From positions 3,076,001-3,140,000 of the forward strand of contig NC_092561.1 of NCBI RefSeq assembly GCF_037975245.1: 64,000 nucleotides of DNA, read 5' to 3'. The DNA is from Apostichopus japonicus. Lineage: Eukaryota; Echinodermata; Holothuroidea; Aspidochirotida; Stichopodidae. Under the pieces are notes generated by a model. That model saw only the letters and a program-made list of their open reading frames with translations, made no database searches and was not told the origin of the DNA. Below, one piece after another: positions 35,917 through 49,270 of the stretch; the stretch's first letter is position 1, and each line of letters starts with the position of its first letter. A program made the translations under genes and the position numbers.

Positions 35917-38900
35917 TTATGACTGAACTACTTCGGATTCAGCATCTGACGAGCTCTCAGATTCATCATCTGACGAGCTTTCAGATTCATCATCTGAGGG
36001 ACTATTAGAACTCGCAGAATCTGCTTCTTTGCTCTCCTCAGAATCTGAATCATCCTCCTCATCTGCAACAAGCTTCTGTTCGTCATTATCGTCCTTAGTG
36101 TGTTGGTTTTGACTGGTTCTCATCTCCGTCTTTAATTGTTTATCATCGATTAAGCTTTGTAAAGCTTCTTCTCTTGTAATATTTAACCAGCTGTTAGGAA
36201 ACTCTATATCACAGACATCAGAGTACATCTTACTAAAATCTACAAATATCCATTGCCAAAATAGTTTACCAGGATCATTTGTAGAAGGAAGAATATCCCA
36301 GTCTGGGTAACACTGTTTGTAATCTTTACAATGGAATACTTCACCAGTTATCGTACACATTGCATCAGGAAGTAGGATGGATGAAGAGCAATCCTCTAAT
36401 ACCAGCCTATTAGTACCAGGGTATGTTTCTCTTGCCATGCCTCTAGGACGATGTAAATGAGAAGAATGTATTGTATGACTATTCATAATATTATCACAGA
36501 ACATACCACACATTGGACAGGTTTCCTTACAGACATTCGATAGTCCTGCTGCTATTTTCAAGGATGAGTGGTCTAATCTAGGCATTTTGTATTCCTCCCA
36601 TGGATCCCATTGATTTATACGCTCTTTTAAATGACGAGAGACTTCCAGAGGACGAGGATTATCATAGATGTCGTATGTACGTTGTACTGACGAGTCGATA
36701 TCAAATGTCTCTAACAGACGACCAATCCAGTCTTGATATGAGTCAGTTTGATTCAAATTATTCTCCATTTTGGTCAGATCGTCGCGGACAGTTACACGAA
36801 ATTCATCAAATTCTTTCTTTTCTGTATAACAACTTTCTGTTGGTATTAAGTTCTCGCAGTAGTCATCAGACCATGCCATGATGTCACTCATAGGTTCATA
36901 AAATAAACCACGTCTCCATGCATGATCCATTCCCACTCGCCATTCGTATTCTAAGACGTCCCAGGGTAAACTCAATCGATCAGTAAGTTCATTGTAATCA
37001 AAATTATTTACCAAATGTTCATATGCTTTCCCTAATTCTCCTTTTATGTAGTAACAAAGGACCTCTGATATGCTGTACTCTACGTTACTTTGCGTTATAA
37101 AACTATGCAAGTTTTTTCTCACTATATCATATTCCCGGTGGAAATAAATACTGTAATTATCATCACTAACCTCTGTATACTGAAAAACCTCATTAACTGC
37201 CCTACCACATAAGTGCATAAGTCCTTTTGCAATTAAACTATTTGGTAGTTTTATTTCACCTTCTGTCTTTTTTGAAAGATTTTGTAGTGTTTTTCGCACT
37301 AGCAATTGAAAAACATTTGTATCAAAATGCTTTCTGTTTTGACCCTTGAGCTCAACTATCGATGATTCAATAGATAGTATCATGGTATTGATAGCTTTCT
37401 GTTTTTCATATTGAATTATTTCATTTTCCGGCGTTTCGCTTTCTCTTTCACTGGGGCCTTTCTCTTCTTTGCGAGTAGTAGCTTTATTTTTAACCCAAGC
37501 CTTGACCTGCTTATCGTTGATGTACTTTGAACAATCTGATAACTCAATGTGTTTCTCTATTCCTCCTTCCTTTGATAATAAATTGTGTATGTCGCTCCCT
37601 ATAGCCATATCCCGTGTCATTCTTAACAATAACTTATCACATAACGTTTTAATATCAGACGGCGATATTTTGATTTGTGTGATACCACTCTCTTGTTTGA
37701 TTTCTTTCGTCCATTTTTTCCACAAATTATTCAGTTCATGTTCATATCTGCTATTCATATACACGCTACGGTTGTTATGTAGGTGTTCATCGAATGCATT
37801 TGCATGCGGCAATTTTTCAGTAACTGCCCTTGTACTTGCTGCTTTTTTGACGTCAGTAATCATCCTCACCAACCATTTTGGTCCCAGATTTGGCAAATTA
37901 TGTTCAAGTTTCTTAATCTCGTATTCTTCCGTTATCCTTTGTTGTGCCTGTTGTCTTGCATCTTTTACTGCAATATGAACATCCTCCAAGAATCCTCGTT
38001 TATGTCTAGAAATCATGCTCTTGCGAGGATGGTCTAAAACGTACTCTTCTACTAAATCTCTCAGTAGTTCGCTTTGCCTTTCCACTTCATCTTCTAAAGG
38101 TGTGATCAATGACTCAACACTGTCACTTTCTTCTACTGCAGATTTGACGCGGCCAAGGCAGCCATTAGATTTATCCATTATTGCTTGTCTCATTTGCACT
38201 ATCCATTCATTATAATGGAGACAAAACTGATTGAAATCTACAGCTCTGACACTGTCCTTAAAATTAAAGACAAAGTTTTCCTCTTTAACGGCGCTCCATA
38301 CATCTCTCACGCGATCTGTGAATGTAGATAAGGTTAAATCTGGAGTGATTATTTTATTTCTGATATCTCGTAAGAGTCCTCGTTTTATTTTGACAACTTT
38401 CTCTCCATACATATGATTTGGGGGCGCCATTCCTCCGGTCCATAGGCTTGGCACGTACTGCAAATCTTCGTCAAATTTTAAATCTACAACGTCGGAAAAC
38501 TCCTTATAACGACCCTCCAAGCCTTCCTCTTCTGCAGCAAACTTTGTCGCCTCATCGAGTGTTTCTTTAATCTTGTCCGTATTGGATTTATTTCTGTCTG
38601 CTGCTGTTAGATCGGATACTCGTTGTTGAATTAATTTACATCTGCATTCTATATCAACCTCCTTCATCCGCATCACCGCATGTGCAGCTATTTGTAAAAT
38701 ACCGGCCACATCCGGACCGATGTTTTCGCCACTTATATTGAAAATCGTTACGTTAGCAATACTCAGTGCGAACGTGACCAGTTCATTATCAAACCTATGG
38801 TCATCGTGGTCAATAGACTTTATTCCTTCAGTGTCAACGATAATGACATACTTGAAACCCAACTCTTTTGCGAGTTTTTCTTCAATTTTCAGAAATCGAG

Positions 38901-40823
38901 CGAAGAGACCACGTGTACAACGTCCTGCCCGAACGGGAAACCGTAAACCAAACATACTGTTAAGGAGGGTAGATTTACCACTACTTTGGACACCAACAAC
39001 ACTAATTACAAGAACCCTTGGGTCGTGTAAATGTTCTGTCATTTTGTCAAGAACCGCGGTAATCCACGTTATTGGTACAAACCCAGTGTCACCATCCATC
39101 AATTCAAATGGATGCATCTGTAAAGCTAAACTCATAGCTATCGACGGAAACAAAGGTATATCAGCCGTTTCCTTTGATAGGGCATGTTTGTCATAAATAT
39201 CCATGTATGCCTCGTACAGTTGACCCATCTCTCTTAGAAAATGTTCACTTCCAAAATTTTCACATCTGACTTTCGAGTGAGATGCATCTATATTCTCACA
39301 GTTTGTAATTGCTTCTTGTAGGTCTGACCTACTTACGCTCTCAGAGTCTTTGTTTTCTGCTGCAGAGATTAATCTCATAGTTTTGGTTGTATCTTCACTT
39401 ACTAATTCTTGTATCTTGTCATGAAGAAAACAAAATATGTACTGAGAACGAGCGAAGTTGTTTTCTGTGTCCTTTATACCATTGTAAAATATTTTCATCG
39501 TCTGTGAAAAGTGATGTTGGAGTTGTGTTTGTCTTTTGTTTTTCTTTCCTATATTGGTCTTTTCTCTGTGTTTTTCAAAAGACCAATCTTCCCTAATGTT
39601 ATCTGAATCAAATCGAGTTCTATCTAATTGGACCCACTGCTGCCACGATTCTTGTAACGGGAAACATTTCTTCTTGAATTCTAGACAGCTTTTGAACGGA
39701 ATACTCTGGAATATATCTTTGATGAGCTTCCTTGCATTTTGGTTCTCATTTTTCTCGTCATCAAAACCTATATCGCTGTCTGAAATTTTAGTCACATTTT
39801 CCAGTGTACCGCAAGCTTGACCTCGCTGGTAGCTTTGACTTACAAATTCACATAATTTTTGTTCAAGGCAGTTTATTTGTGTTTCCCCCACAAGTATTGT
39901 TTGACTATTTAACAGGGGTCTCATATCCGGGATATTCGTCTCCTTTCCAGTTACTTCGATGAACAGAGATTTGGTTGACGCGCTTTTAATATTTCTAACG
40001 TACTCTTCTGAATCTACCTTGTTTACTTCTGAAACAAATGTTATGGTCAAGTCTGCTGTTTTGCAACAAAACTTTGTTTGGATCGGGAAAGCTCTACTAT
40101 CTCCTCTTAAATTTAGAAATGTTGTTACATTATTGATTGTTTCTTTCTCTGTGCCTTTCCGAGGAAGAAACCAAATGCTCTCAACAGTTCCTAGTGAATA
40201 TTTTGGCTTCACTTTGTCACTTTCGCGATTTAAGAAAAAATAGTGTAGATCATAACCTTGACACAAAGACAACATGCGATTAAGTATTTGTGACTTAGAG
40301 ATATACACATCGCCAATACGCAAAATGGCCACAGTAAATGTTGGGTGCGTTATAATGGATTTTTCTCGGGAAAATGGATCATCTTGTCCTTGCCATTTTT
40401 TGACGATTCTACGGCAAGCCCAACCAAGTATTTCAGGTTTCTTTTCTCTTACCCCTTGGAGGAGGAAAGGCACTGCCAACTGGCAGGCTGATAGTTTCTC
40501 CAAAATGTCTTGTCTGAGAAAGTCATCAGAACAATGTAGAAGACTAAAAATGAAATCGCGCATACTGATATTTTCTGGAAGAAGATTCTGAGATAAAACA
40601 ATCCTGTGGTCTAGTGAAGTGATTTTCTGCCAGAATGTGTGAATTAAACTGGTGTTAGTACTACAATCACGTACAATAAGAAACTCTTGCAGAGCAAGTT
40701 TGTTATAATGTTTACCAACAAAACCGATGCATTCTAGTAAATCTTCGAATGTTTTTGGTAGGTCGTCTTCCTCTTCATCATTCGAAGATTCTGGTTCACT
40801 TGGAAAATCATGGTCGCTGTCAG
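35917..40823 (-). CDS. VLIG-B exon 3: very large inducible GTPase (GVIN1/URGCP family)
   Basis: Encodes the last 1634 of 1743 predicted residues, from the acceptor TATATAG (exon from 40823) to the stop at 35917-35919. The frame is open without an ATG for the first 86 codons, so a model starting at the internal ATG at 40563 would be too short. The P-loop GVQSSGKS is at about residue 719, DTEG at 772, and the CPMCGMFC / HSSHLHRPRG cluster begins near 1544. The GTPase core is almost identical to VLIG-A. Differences concentrate outside it. B lacks a stretch of about 15 residues before the GTPase domain, where A has TTQNIDVKTNDVVLKK. B has an insertion with HLHNNRSVYMNSRYE after the core, and its acidic tail has extra DDESESSS repeats. 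The frame is intact, so it is probably functional. Partners and inducers are unknown. Confidence 0.93.
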
Positions 40824-41846
40824 CTATATAGTCAATTGAAAAGACCGAAAAAGTTATGAAACAATAATTTATATTTTAATCATGCACGTATACATAGATA
40901 TTGGCTAGTCTCAAATTCAGTTCAATTTTACGGATTTAGAGCTGTTAATTTTAGCAGAAGCGAAACCAGAGATGGGGAGTGGTCAGAGGAGGGTGAATGT
41001 GTTGCAACTTGACTGTTGCTATTAATAAATACAAGACAGACAGATATGAGATAGCTGCGTACACCTATACCCACACGTAATATTAGGTAGTTGTAATTGT
41101 TTTTATCGTTAATATGTAAAAGGACGTAGCTTCTAAGAGCATTGGGACACGTGCCTACTCCCATCTTCCAAACTTCTGCCAAATTTCTTACATTTTACAA
41201 CTCACGCACGCAAAGTCTTATTAAGAATATTGGTAAACTTACGAAGATGGTAGTACCATTTCGCATGTACACCCTCTTAAGGACCTCTTGATGACCTGCT
41301 GTTACAAACCTCCACAGAACAGACGTCAGAAAACCAACTCCACTTATCCCAATTCATAACAGTCGTCATGTTATGACATGCTGTATTAGTACAATCTTTA
41401 ATTCCCTGACTTTTAAATTGAGAACTAACTTTGGATTTTCCCCCTTACACCACAAAGAATAGCTACGCCCCTGCAGCTAAGTATCCGTAAAATTAAAATG
41501 TCACGTAAACTGATAGTTCTCTTCAAATAGTCAGAATATGCAAAGTTTATTTCTGAAGGCATTTACTTTAAATTCTGTTTTTAGTTTCGTGTTACGGCGG
41601 AGAGTGATATCCAATAATTGAAACGTTCGGGATTCTAAAATTGTATCGAGTTACCAATCCTCACCCCGCATTACAATACCATATTGAACCATTACGCGGG
41701 GTTTTATGTCATTCGAAGCGATATTTTAGTGGTAATAGAGTCGGTTAATTTCTATGAGGATAATAGCTTATTCTAGTCACTTTTGAAATTAGTGATTCAG
41801 GGCAATTCGAGGCAAAAAGATAATGTGCTGAACATGTTTTCGTTAC

Positions 41847-42104
41847 CTTTCCCGTATGCAAAATTGCACACAATGTTAGCTGCATCACGATTGTGGACCT
41901 TCATCAGAGCAGCTTCCAGCCATGACAGATCATTCTCTGTAAATAACCCGTTGTTTCCAATGTTTGCCAAAACTTTTGGTTGTACACCCGTGTCTTCGAA
42001 CCTAAAATTCTTATCCTCATGTTTTGCTATATCCACTAATTTCTCCAGATCTTCTGTGCTAAGTTCAGCTCCAACTTCAGTTAGCATATTCAAATATCGA
42101 GAAC
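41847..42104 (-). CDS. VLIG-B exon 2: single death-effector-like domain
   Basis: Same length (258 bases) and phase (1-1) as the VLIG-A exon, with acceptor TTATTAATAG|GTTC and donor GGGAAAG|GTAACG. The encoded 86 residues differ from A at only a handful of sites: VGAELSTEDL for VEAELGTEDL, DKNFRFEDTG for ENFRFENTG, VHNRD for VHKRD. The last change alters the first position of the already weak RxDL-like motif. Both paralogues thus keep the fused domain. Confidence 0.75.
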
Positions 42105-42661
42105 CTATTAATAAGAAAAACGTTCTATCAATCGCCAAATAGCTCAAAATAGGGATGAAATATGAAATAATTTTTAATTTTCATCTGCGATAGATATTAA
42201 TTTGTTATAGTATGTTGATCGCAGAGTTGATAATTACTCAATTTTGGCAAGGTCCGGCAACTAAAAGCGACTGGTTGCGTATATGTAAAGTCTATACTAT
42301 CAGGAAAATATTCGTGATCTTAAAATTATGTTCTTCATGGTTGATAACTCGAGACTGTTACCTTCAAAAGAAATATCGTCACTTTACCTGGTTTATTAAA
42401 AAAAATATATCATGGGTAGTGGATGAAGCTATATTAATATGTTAGCAGAAACCAATTGTATCATCATATCTTCATAGAAAGAGATAATCACAGAGTTTAG
42501 GAAACATTCTAGTACTAAAATATCCAATAACGTTAGAAAAGCCAAGAGCGAATACTTTATAGTGTAGTTAGTAAAGCAAACTGACGTCAACAAGCAGTGT
42601 GGAAAACAAGTGAGGAGATTCATGACATATGTTGGTACGGGACCCTAATAAAGGAATAAAG

Positions 42662-43312
42662 CAAGGGCGGCGGAACCGGGGGGGGGGCACAGGGGGCACG
42701 TGCCCCCCACTTTTCCTCAGGTTAAAAATGTGCCCTTTTTTCTACATAAAAATTGAGGTGTCTCAAGTTAGCAAGAGGCCAGGGATTCTAGGGAACCAGA
42801 ATGAACACTCGGGAAGGGCCGTTTCTGGTCATCTGAGGGGTTTGTAAAACCAAAAATTTTCTTGTACGCTCCGCGCCAACCGATGGTGGCGCTCCGCTCA
42901 GATAGTCGTGCGCACAACTTTGCAAATCCTGGCTGACTTTTAATGAATTTCTGTTGGTCAAACTCAAAGCTATTTCGAATGGAAATTTTTGTTAAGATAT
43001 TAACAAGAAATAAACTCTAATTAGGAAGATTCCTACATTAGCAACTAGCATGATTCACCTCATTTTGTCTCAAAAGAAGACTTGTTCCTTGTTTCCCAAT
43101 TTGCACATTGGATATTGCAGTGCTAGTATGCATATTTTCCTTGAGGATGGGGGGGGGGGGCGTTCATGGAGTGATGTGTATACGCAAATAAGATAATGCA
43201 ATAAGAGTTATAAAGGGTACTAAATAGAAGGCTTCATCAGTCGAATCGAATTTTTGCAAAGTGCCCTTTGATATCGGTGCCCCCCAGATTAAAAGTGCTT
43301 CCGCCGCCCTTG
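42662..43312. mobile_element. hAT-type MITE in intron 1 of VLIG-B
   Basis: A 651-base insertion with perfect 14-base inverted ends CAAGGGCGGCGGAA (42662-42675 and 43299-43312). It is flanked by an exact 8-base target duplication GAATAAAG (42654-42661 and 43313-43320). VLIG-A has the single GAATAAAG at 27802-27809. An 8-base duplication and CAAGGG-type ends fit the hAT superfamily. No transposase is present, so it depends on one supplied elsewhere. Confidence 0.92.
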
Positions 43313-43411
43313 GAATAAAGCAAAGAAATATGAACACAACAGTGATTGAAACCTTAGCGGTAAGCCACAATGTAATATGCATCCGATTATAAATATGTTT
43401 ATATAACATAC

Positions 43412-43478
43412 TGTTCTCTTCGTGAAACGTCTTTCGACGCTTCGCAGGTTGACTTCCACTCGGTTCTTCTGCATCCAT
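43412..43478 (-). CDS. VLIG-B exon 1: start codon and basic N-terminus
   Basis: ATG at 43476-43478 begins MDAEEPSGSQPAKRRKTF, identical to VLIG-A, and ends after 67 bases at AACA|GTATGT. The phase matches exon 2 (serine at the junction). Intron 1 spans 42105-43411 and contains the hAT-type MITE. Confidence 0.7.
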
Positions 43479-43825
43479 CTTCCCTTCACGGATTGTGTAG
43501 ATTACTCCAGTGTATCGTCAACTGCAGAGGGAAGATTGTTTCATGTTAGGACATGCTATTACACTGCCAAACCCGAATATCAACACTACATAATGTTAGT
43601 ACCCATGAACGCATTGGGTGCCAAAATAATCATTAACGTCAATAAAATTGTAAACTATGCACTTATTGGTTGACATTTTGTAAAAGTCATGAACGAGCAT
43701 TAAACTATACCAAACTGTCACAGATTGAACAATAAGAGTTGGAAGAGAATATGGTCACCATTTCATTTATCAAATAGCTATTTATATAGCTCTTGAGTAA
43801 ACCATATTACGTGTTCAATATTTCT

Positions 43826-46180
43826 TTAAGTCGACTCCACAGTTCCTATTAGCTTATGTATTACATAAAAACGTTATGACGAGCTGGCAAATTGACAAAA
43901 CAATCATTGCACAACTTTTTTTTTTCCACAGATGTGACTCTATAATTAAGTCCGGTGATGTACAACTAAAACAACCGTAAAATAATGAGGTCGCACTATT
44001 CAGTGACGCTCACATTCGGAACAAAACAAAATCCAATTAGGCCTACATGTTTTCCTTTTCAATTGGACGTTGCTAATACGCACTGTATAGCAGCTAAACA
44101 TCATACCCCGCAAAGCAATCATCCGTTACACAGTATTACGAAAACAAAATGGCGCATCGGAGGTCTCATGACGTGATACCAACATGAAATTTTCTCTTTG
44201 TCCCGAAATTTAACTACCAATATTTCAATATTTCCTTTCCAAGTTTCGATATTTCAATATTCGTAACCTGCGTCCACGTTTATGGAAACTTCCACATATT
44301 AATGGATCTTTTCTCGGTTTGATTACAATTCATATCTTCCTTACAGTAATATCAACGGATCAGTTTCATATGATCGAAAGATATTAAAACTAAACACGGC
44401 ACTTCCAGAAAAGAAAAGAATTGTCAGCACTGATCATTCAAATGATCAAAGTTATTAAAATTAAACAAACGTATATGTAGGAACGTCCAGAAAAGAAAAT
44501 CCAGCTAAACTCACCACGATTTTTTTAGACATATTCGATGGATAGTGATATTTCTTCCGTCAGATTTTTGTAAGCACTACCCTATATTACCACCATTGGT
44601 TCAATAGCCATTAAGCATGCTGAGTTACACAACACCTTATTGCAAGGTACACCGAACAGTCCACGGTGTAGCCCATATATGTGTGTGCAGTTATACAAGT
44701 TCAACATATTTGTTATACGTATACAACGCAAGTTCAAAACGCAAGAGTAAACAATCGACACGGTTCATCAAATCTTATTTGTCACATTAGAACGAACCGG
44801 TTATTAAATAATTTGATGGATGAACAAGTCTGTAACAATGAGTCTACTATAAATTGCACTTGATGCATTATTGCAAGCTCTACAAAACGGTGAAAAATAT
44901 TGCCTGCATAATAAAAGCTGCAGCACTGAACATTCTTGCTTGGCTGCCAATCTGAGGCAGCGATACATTTAAAACTGTTTATGCTTTGTTTTTAAAACTC
45001 TACATTAGCAATGCACCGGTCCACACTTGGTTAACCGTTAACTTTGCGTTATAGTGGGCGCATTCTTCTTTTAATCGACTCCACATTTTATATTAATTCA
45101 TATCTTACATAAAGGCGTTGTGGCGATCTGGCAAATTTACAAACCATTAATCCCCCATTTTTTTGTTCACAGATGTAAGTCTGTTGATGTACAGCTCAAA
45201 CAACTGAACAATAAAAAGGACGCATTATTCAGAGGCGCTCACATTAGGAACAAACCAACATACCAATAGTTGCTTCCCTTTTTTAATGGGACGTTAATAG
45301 TACGCAATGTTTGGTAGTTAAACATCATACCCCGCAAAGTAGTCCTTCGTTTCAAAGTATTACAAAAACGAAATGGCGATCTGAGGTCTCATGACGTGGG
45401 ATCAAAATGCAATCTTTCTCTTTGTCACGAAGTTTAATTACGACAACGCAAGTTAAAGTCTTTCAAAGGCTTCTATTTTCCGTTTTCTATGTTGCGATAT
45501 ATCCGTAACCTGAGTTCACATTTAACGAAAACATTTTAATGGATCTTTTCTCGGTTTTATTAGAAGCCGTGTCTTCCTTACAGTAATATCAACGGATCAC
45601 TTTTAAACGATCGAAAGATATTGAAACTAAACACGATACTTTCAGAAAATAAAATCCTGCTAAACTCACCACGATATTATTAGACCTTTGCGATGGATAG
45701 TGATTTTTCTTCCGTCGGATTTGGTAAGCAACACCTTATAATACCACCATTGGTTTGATAGTCATTAAGCATGCTGACATGAAATCGCCTTATAGCAAGG
45801 GATATTGAACAGTCCATGCTGTAACCTACTTATGTGTGTGTGCAGTTATACACGGTTCATCAAATCTTATTTGTCACATTGCAACGAACAACGAACCAGC
45901 TATTAAATAATTTAATGGATGAAAAAAATCTGTAAAAATGGGTCTACTATCGTCCAAATTGTACTTGATGCGTTATGGCCATCTCTACAAAACAGTGAAT
46001 TTGTTTTGCCTGCGTAACAAAAGCTGCAGCACTTATCATTCTTACTAGGCTGCCAATCAAAGACAGCGAATCCTATTCAAAATGGTATGCTTTGTTCTTT
46101 TTAAACTCTACATGGCAATGCGCCGACCCACACTTGGGTGAACTGTTGGACTTGACGCTATGGTGGGCACATTCTTCGCT
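43826..46180. repeat. Local tandem duplication upstream of VLIG-B (two copies of about 1.1-1.25 kb)
   Basis: About 43826-45068 is repeated with divergence at 45069-46180. Both copies carry TCGACTCCACA, a CTGGCAAATT stretch, CATACCCCGCAAAG, GAGGTCTCATGACGTG, AATATCAACGGATCA and AAAGCTGCAGCACT in order. The junction falls at GCGCATTCTTC / TTTTAATCGACT near 45068. Unit A has a single copy (about 28315-29460). Each copy ends in the LINE ORF2 remnant. Confidence 0.8.
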
Positions 46181-46420
46181 CGAAAGCACCATTACTGCAC
46201 TAACCATGTGTATACATCAGAGGTTTATCATGATAGGGCATTTCATATTTGTGCACCACGTCTATGGAATGCCCTGCCGGTACTTTTTTCTTTTACTACC
46301 GTCAGATTGTTGTAAGTCACAACTTAAAACTCATCTTTGATCACGTCATTTAATGACTGATATAGTTTTTGGTCTTTAATTTGTTTATATTATTTTAAAT
46401 AATTTTATTGGTTGATATTT
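44860..46420 (+). mobile_element. LINE (CR1/L2-like) ORF2 remnants in unit B
   Basis: Two partial copies, created by the local duplication, at about 44860-45065 and 45950-46420. The second is uninterrupted and reads AFHICAPRLWNALP near 46235, then SQLKTHL near 46320. This is the empty-site version of the remnant split by the foldback element in unit A. Confidence 0.55.
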
Positions 46421-48325
46421 CTTTCCTTTCTTGACTTTGATTACTTTACTCTAATGTATGTTATTGTTGTGTTTTTTTTAAAACAAATAAATATGTTTAT
46501 TATTAGATATTTTTGCTATTGTTAATTATAACTGTTCTTCGTTGGCGTTACAATCAAATTACTTATTTACTTGGTTGGCCCATTGTGATAGAAACCTTCC
46601 CGTTTCTTTAATCAAAGTTATCGAGTTCCTTCATTTCGTGTATTGTAGCAGGTTGTCAGACAATTTAGGAATTATCCACAGATTTAAGTAAAGTGTTCGT
46701 AATTTAGATGACGGCACCGGCAATCTCACTTTGGGATTGTATTTGGATGCTACTTCGTTACTACGGGTTTCTTACTGCAAAGTGTTGCTTTCAGAGCACG
46801 AAGACATATCTCCGTTTACAATTTGTTTTGAAGAGCTAACCTAATGCTATCAAATTTGGATAGGCTAAAGTATAATGGTCACACCATGAAATAAAACTGG
46901 TATTGGTCCATGAACAGAAGCAACATCAGTATTATGAGAAGGCAGCTTGAAATGATTGCAATACATTTACTGGTATCAGTTTTTAGATCATATAAATACA
47001 TTTTGAAAATATAAACAGCATGTTAAAAATTTTGAGAACCTATCGGTACTTAACCAGCACTAATGAAAACTTGTGACGTCACTGGTCATTTGCTGTTTTC
47101 GAAAATGTAATAAATATTACTTCATAACTGTTATCCTTGGTAAAATTGTATCATGGAAACATTATCAATGAGTCTTAAAAAGGATATACTGTAATGGTCA
47201 AGCATGAGTGATGCTTTATGTTGGAAATGTTAGAAAATTGTGAAATTTTTAGTTCGTTGCCTCGCTTGGGAACCCAAAAATGCTTGTTGAGGCCGTAATT
47301 ATTTCAAAATCTTTACTATGGCTTTATTAGATTATTTCGCAATTCGTATCGCAATGATCGATTTTCAGGCAACAGCTTTCCATTAGAGAGCTAAGAAGGC
47401 ATTGCAGGTGGTAACAAGCAAAAGTCATACTTTTCAAACTTTAACATTGATTTTATGTAGCAAGTACCTGTTTATTCATTTTCATTACATAAAACTTTAT
47501 TTTTGTCACTATTGAAATAAAAAACAAAGGAATGCATAGAAAATAGAAATTTTAAAGAGAAAGAGACTGAAATGTGCCCACAAGAAGCTTGAAGAAGCTT
47601 ATAAACGTGAACACCCCTTTACAAAACCAGAATGAATACATTTCATGGTTCCTTGCTGCTGTTCATTAGTTCCATTCATAGGGAAATTTCTAACAAAGCC
47701 CTAATACAACAACAGCAATTTACGCACACAAAATTTTGTTGCCAAAGTAATGCTAGGCCCTGATATCAATTGCAACACACATCAGTGTAAGAAGACTATC
47801 TACCAATATCATCATACCAAGTTTGACGAAATTCCAACTAATAGTAGCCAAGTTATTGCAATTTGGATTTTTTTCACGTTTGACCCCGTGACCTCATTAA
47901 TATTTATGATATGAGCACCAAAATCAATAGGGTTCATCTACTCACTATGGGCCACCCACTAAGTATGGTAATAATCGGTCATTCCCTCGTTGATTTATCG
48001 TGCATACAAACTTTTCATAACGAAATATTGCTAAGCCCACCCCTCATAAATATGCATGATATCGATTGCAACACACATCAGTGTGTGAAGACTATCTACC
48101 AATATCATCATACCAAGTTTGACGAAATTTCAACTAATAGTAGCCAAGCAATTTGGAGTTTTTCACGTTTGACCCCGTGACCTCATTAATATTTTTAAAT
48201 TTTGACCTCGTATAACTTCGCACACGAAGGTCACACGGGGGTCAACCTATTGACATTTATGATCAGAAGGTACCTTTAACATCTGAAAATAGCATCGAAA
48301 CTGTAAAAATCCCCAAAACACGTAA

Positions 48326-48359
48326 AGGTCACCAGAGGTCAAATTGAGGTCAAGGGTCA
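48326..48359 (+). promoter_or_regulatory. Cluster of nuclear-receptor-type half-sites (DR4-DR5-DR1), first copy
   Basis: Four half-sites in one orientation: AGGTCA (48326), AGGTCA (48336), AGGTCA (48347), GGGTCA (48354). The spacers are 4, 5 and 1 bases. These are spacings recognised by thyroid-, retinoid- and HNF4/PPAR-class receptors. Binding in this organism is not shown; it could be a by-product of the element's repeat structure. Confidence 0.3.
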
Positions 48360-49270
48360 CCCAGTCGCGGGTCGACAATTTGATTACATTGAAGCAACTC
48401 CCAACCCTAACGGACAATTCGTTCTCAAGTTATCGCAAAAATACTAGTTTTTTTTATTATTAATTGATCATTGGTGACCTCGAATCACATGACCGTTAAG
48501 TTTGAAAATATTCCCCTATACCAATCGCAACTTGCCCCAAAATATCAACCATGTCACACTTTGGCACTGGGAGTTATTGCATTAAATGTCTGAAGATTAA
48601 TTTTGACCTCATATAACTTAACACACAAAGGTCACCTTGGGTCAACTTACTGAAATTTTTTGATCGGTGAGACGTGAATCTAGCATCAAACTATACAAAT
48701 TCAAACATTTTTTTCTTTGCCCATTTTCTCCCCCAAAAATACTAATTTTTATCATCAATTGACCTTTGGTGACCTCGGATCACATGACCGTTAAGTTTGA
48801 AAATATTCCCCTATACCATTTGCAACTTGTCCAAAAATATCAAGCGTGTCACACCTTGGAACTGGGAATTATTGCATTAAATGTCTGAAAATTAACTTTG
48901 ACCTCGTATAACTTCACACACAAAGCTCACCCGGGTGTCAACCCATTGACATTTTTGATCGGAAGGTACCTTTGATATCCAAATCTAGCATCAAAACCAA
49001 ACATTTTCTTTTTTGCCCGTTTCCTCCCAAAATAAGCACATTTTTCTAATGTGACCTTTGACCTTGGTTTCAGATGTAGTTTTATCTCCTGATTCAAAAT
49101 ACAAAACGACAAGTCTGTACAGCCATCCTAACTCCGACCGAAAAACTTTGACCCCATATAACTTCGCACAAAAAGGTCACACGGGACCAACCTATTGACA
49201 TTTATGATCAGAAAGTACCTTGGACATCTGAAAATAGCATCAAAACTGTAAAAATCCCCAAAACACGTAA

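Noticed and set aside
38720-39196. A 158-codon plus-strand frame opposite the VLIG-B GTPase core, mirrored at 23817-24278 in VLIG-A
   Set aside because: It lies antisense to a strongly conserved coding region and is conserved only because the GTPase is. No family signature.
40563-40565. ATG at 40563 as the start of VLIG-B
   Set aside because: The frame stays open for 86 further codons upstream with clear similarity to VLIG-A, up to a splice acceptor at 40824. This ATG is internal.
47911-48180. 89-codon plus-strand frame in the 2.1-kb element
   Set aside because: It overlaps the repeated modules, the parallel module copy does not keep the frame, and it has no known motif.
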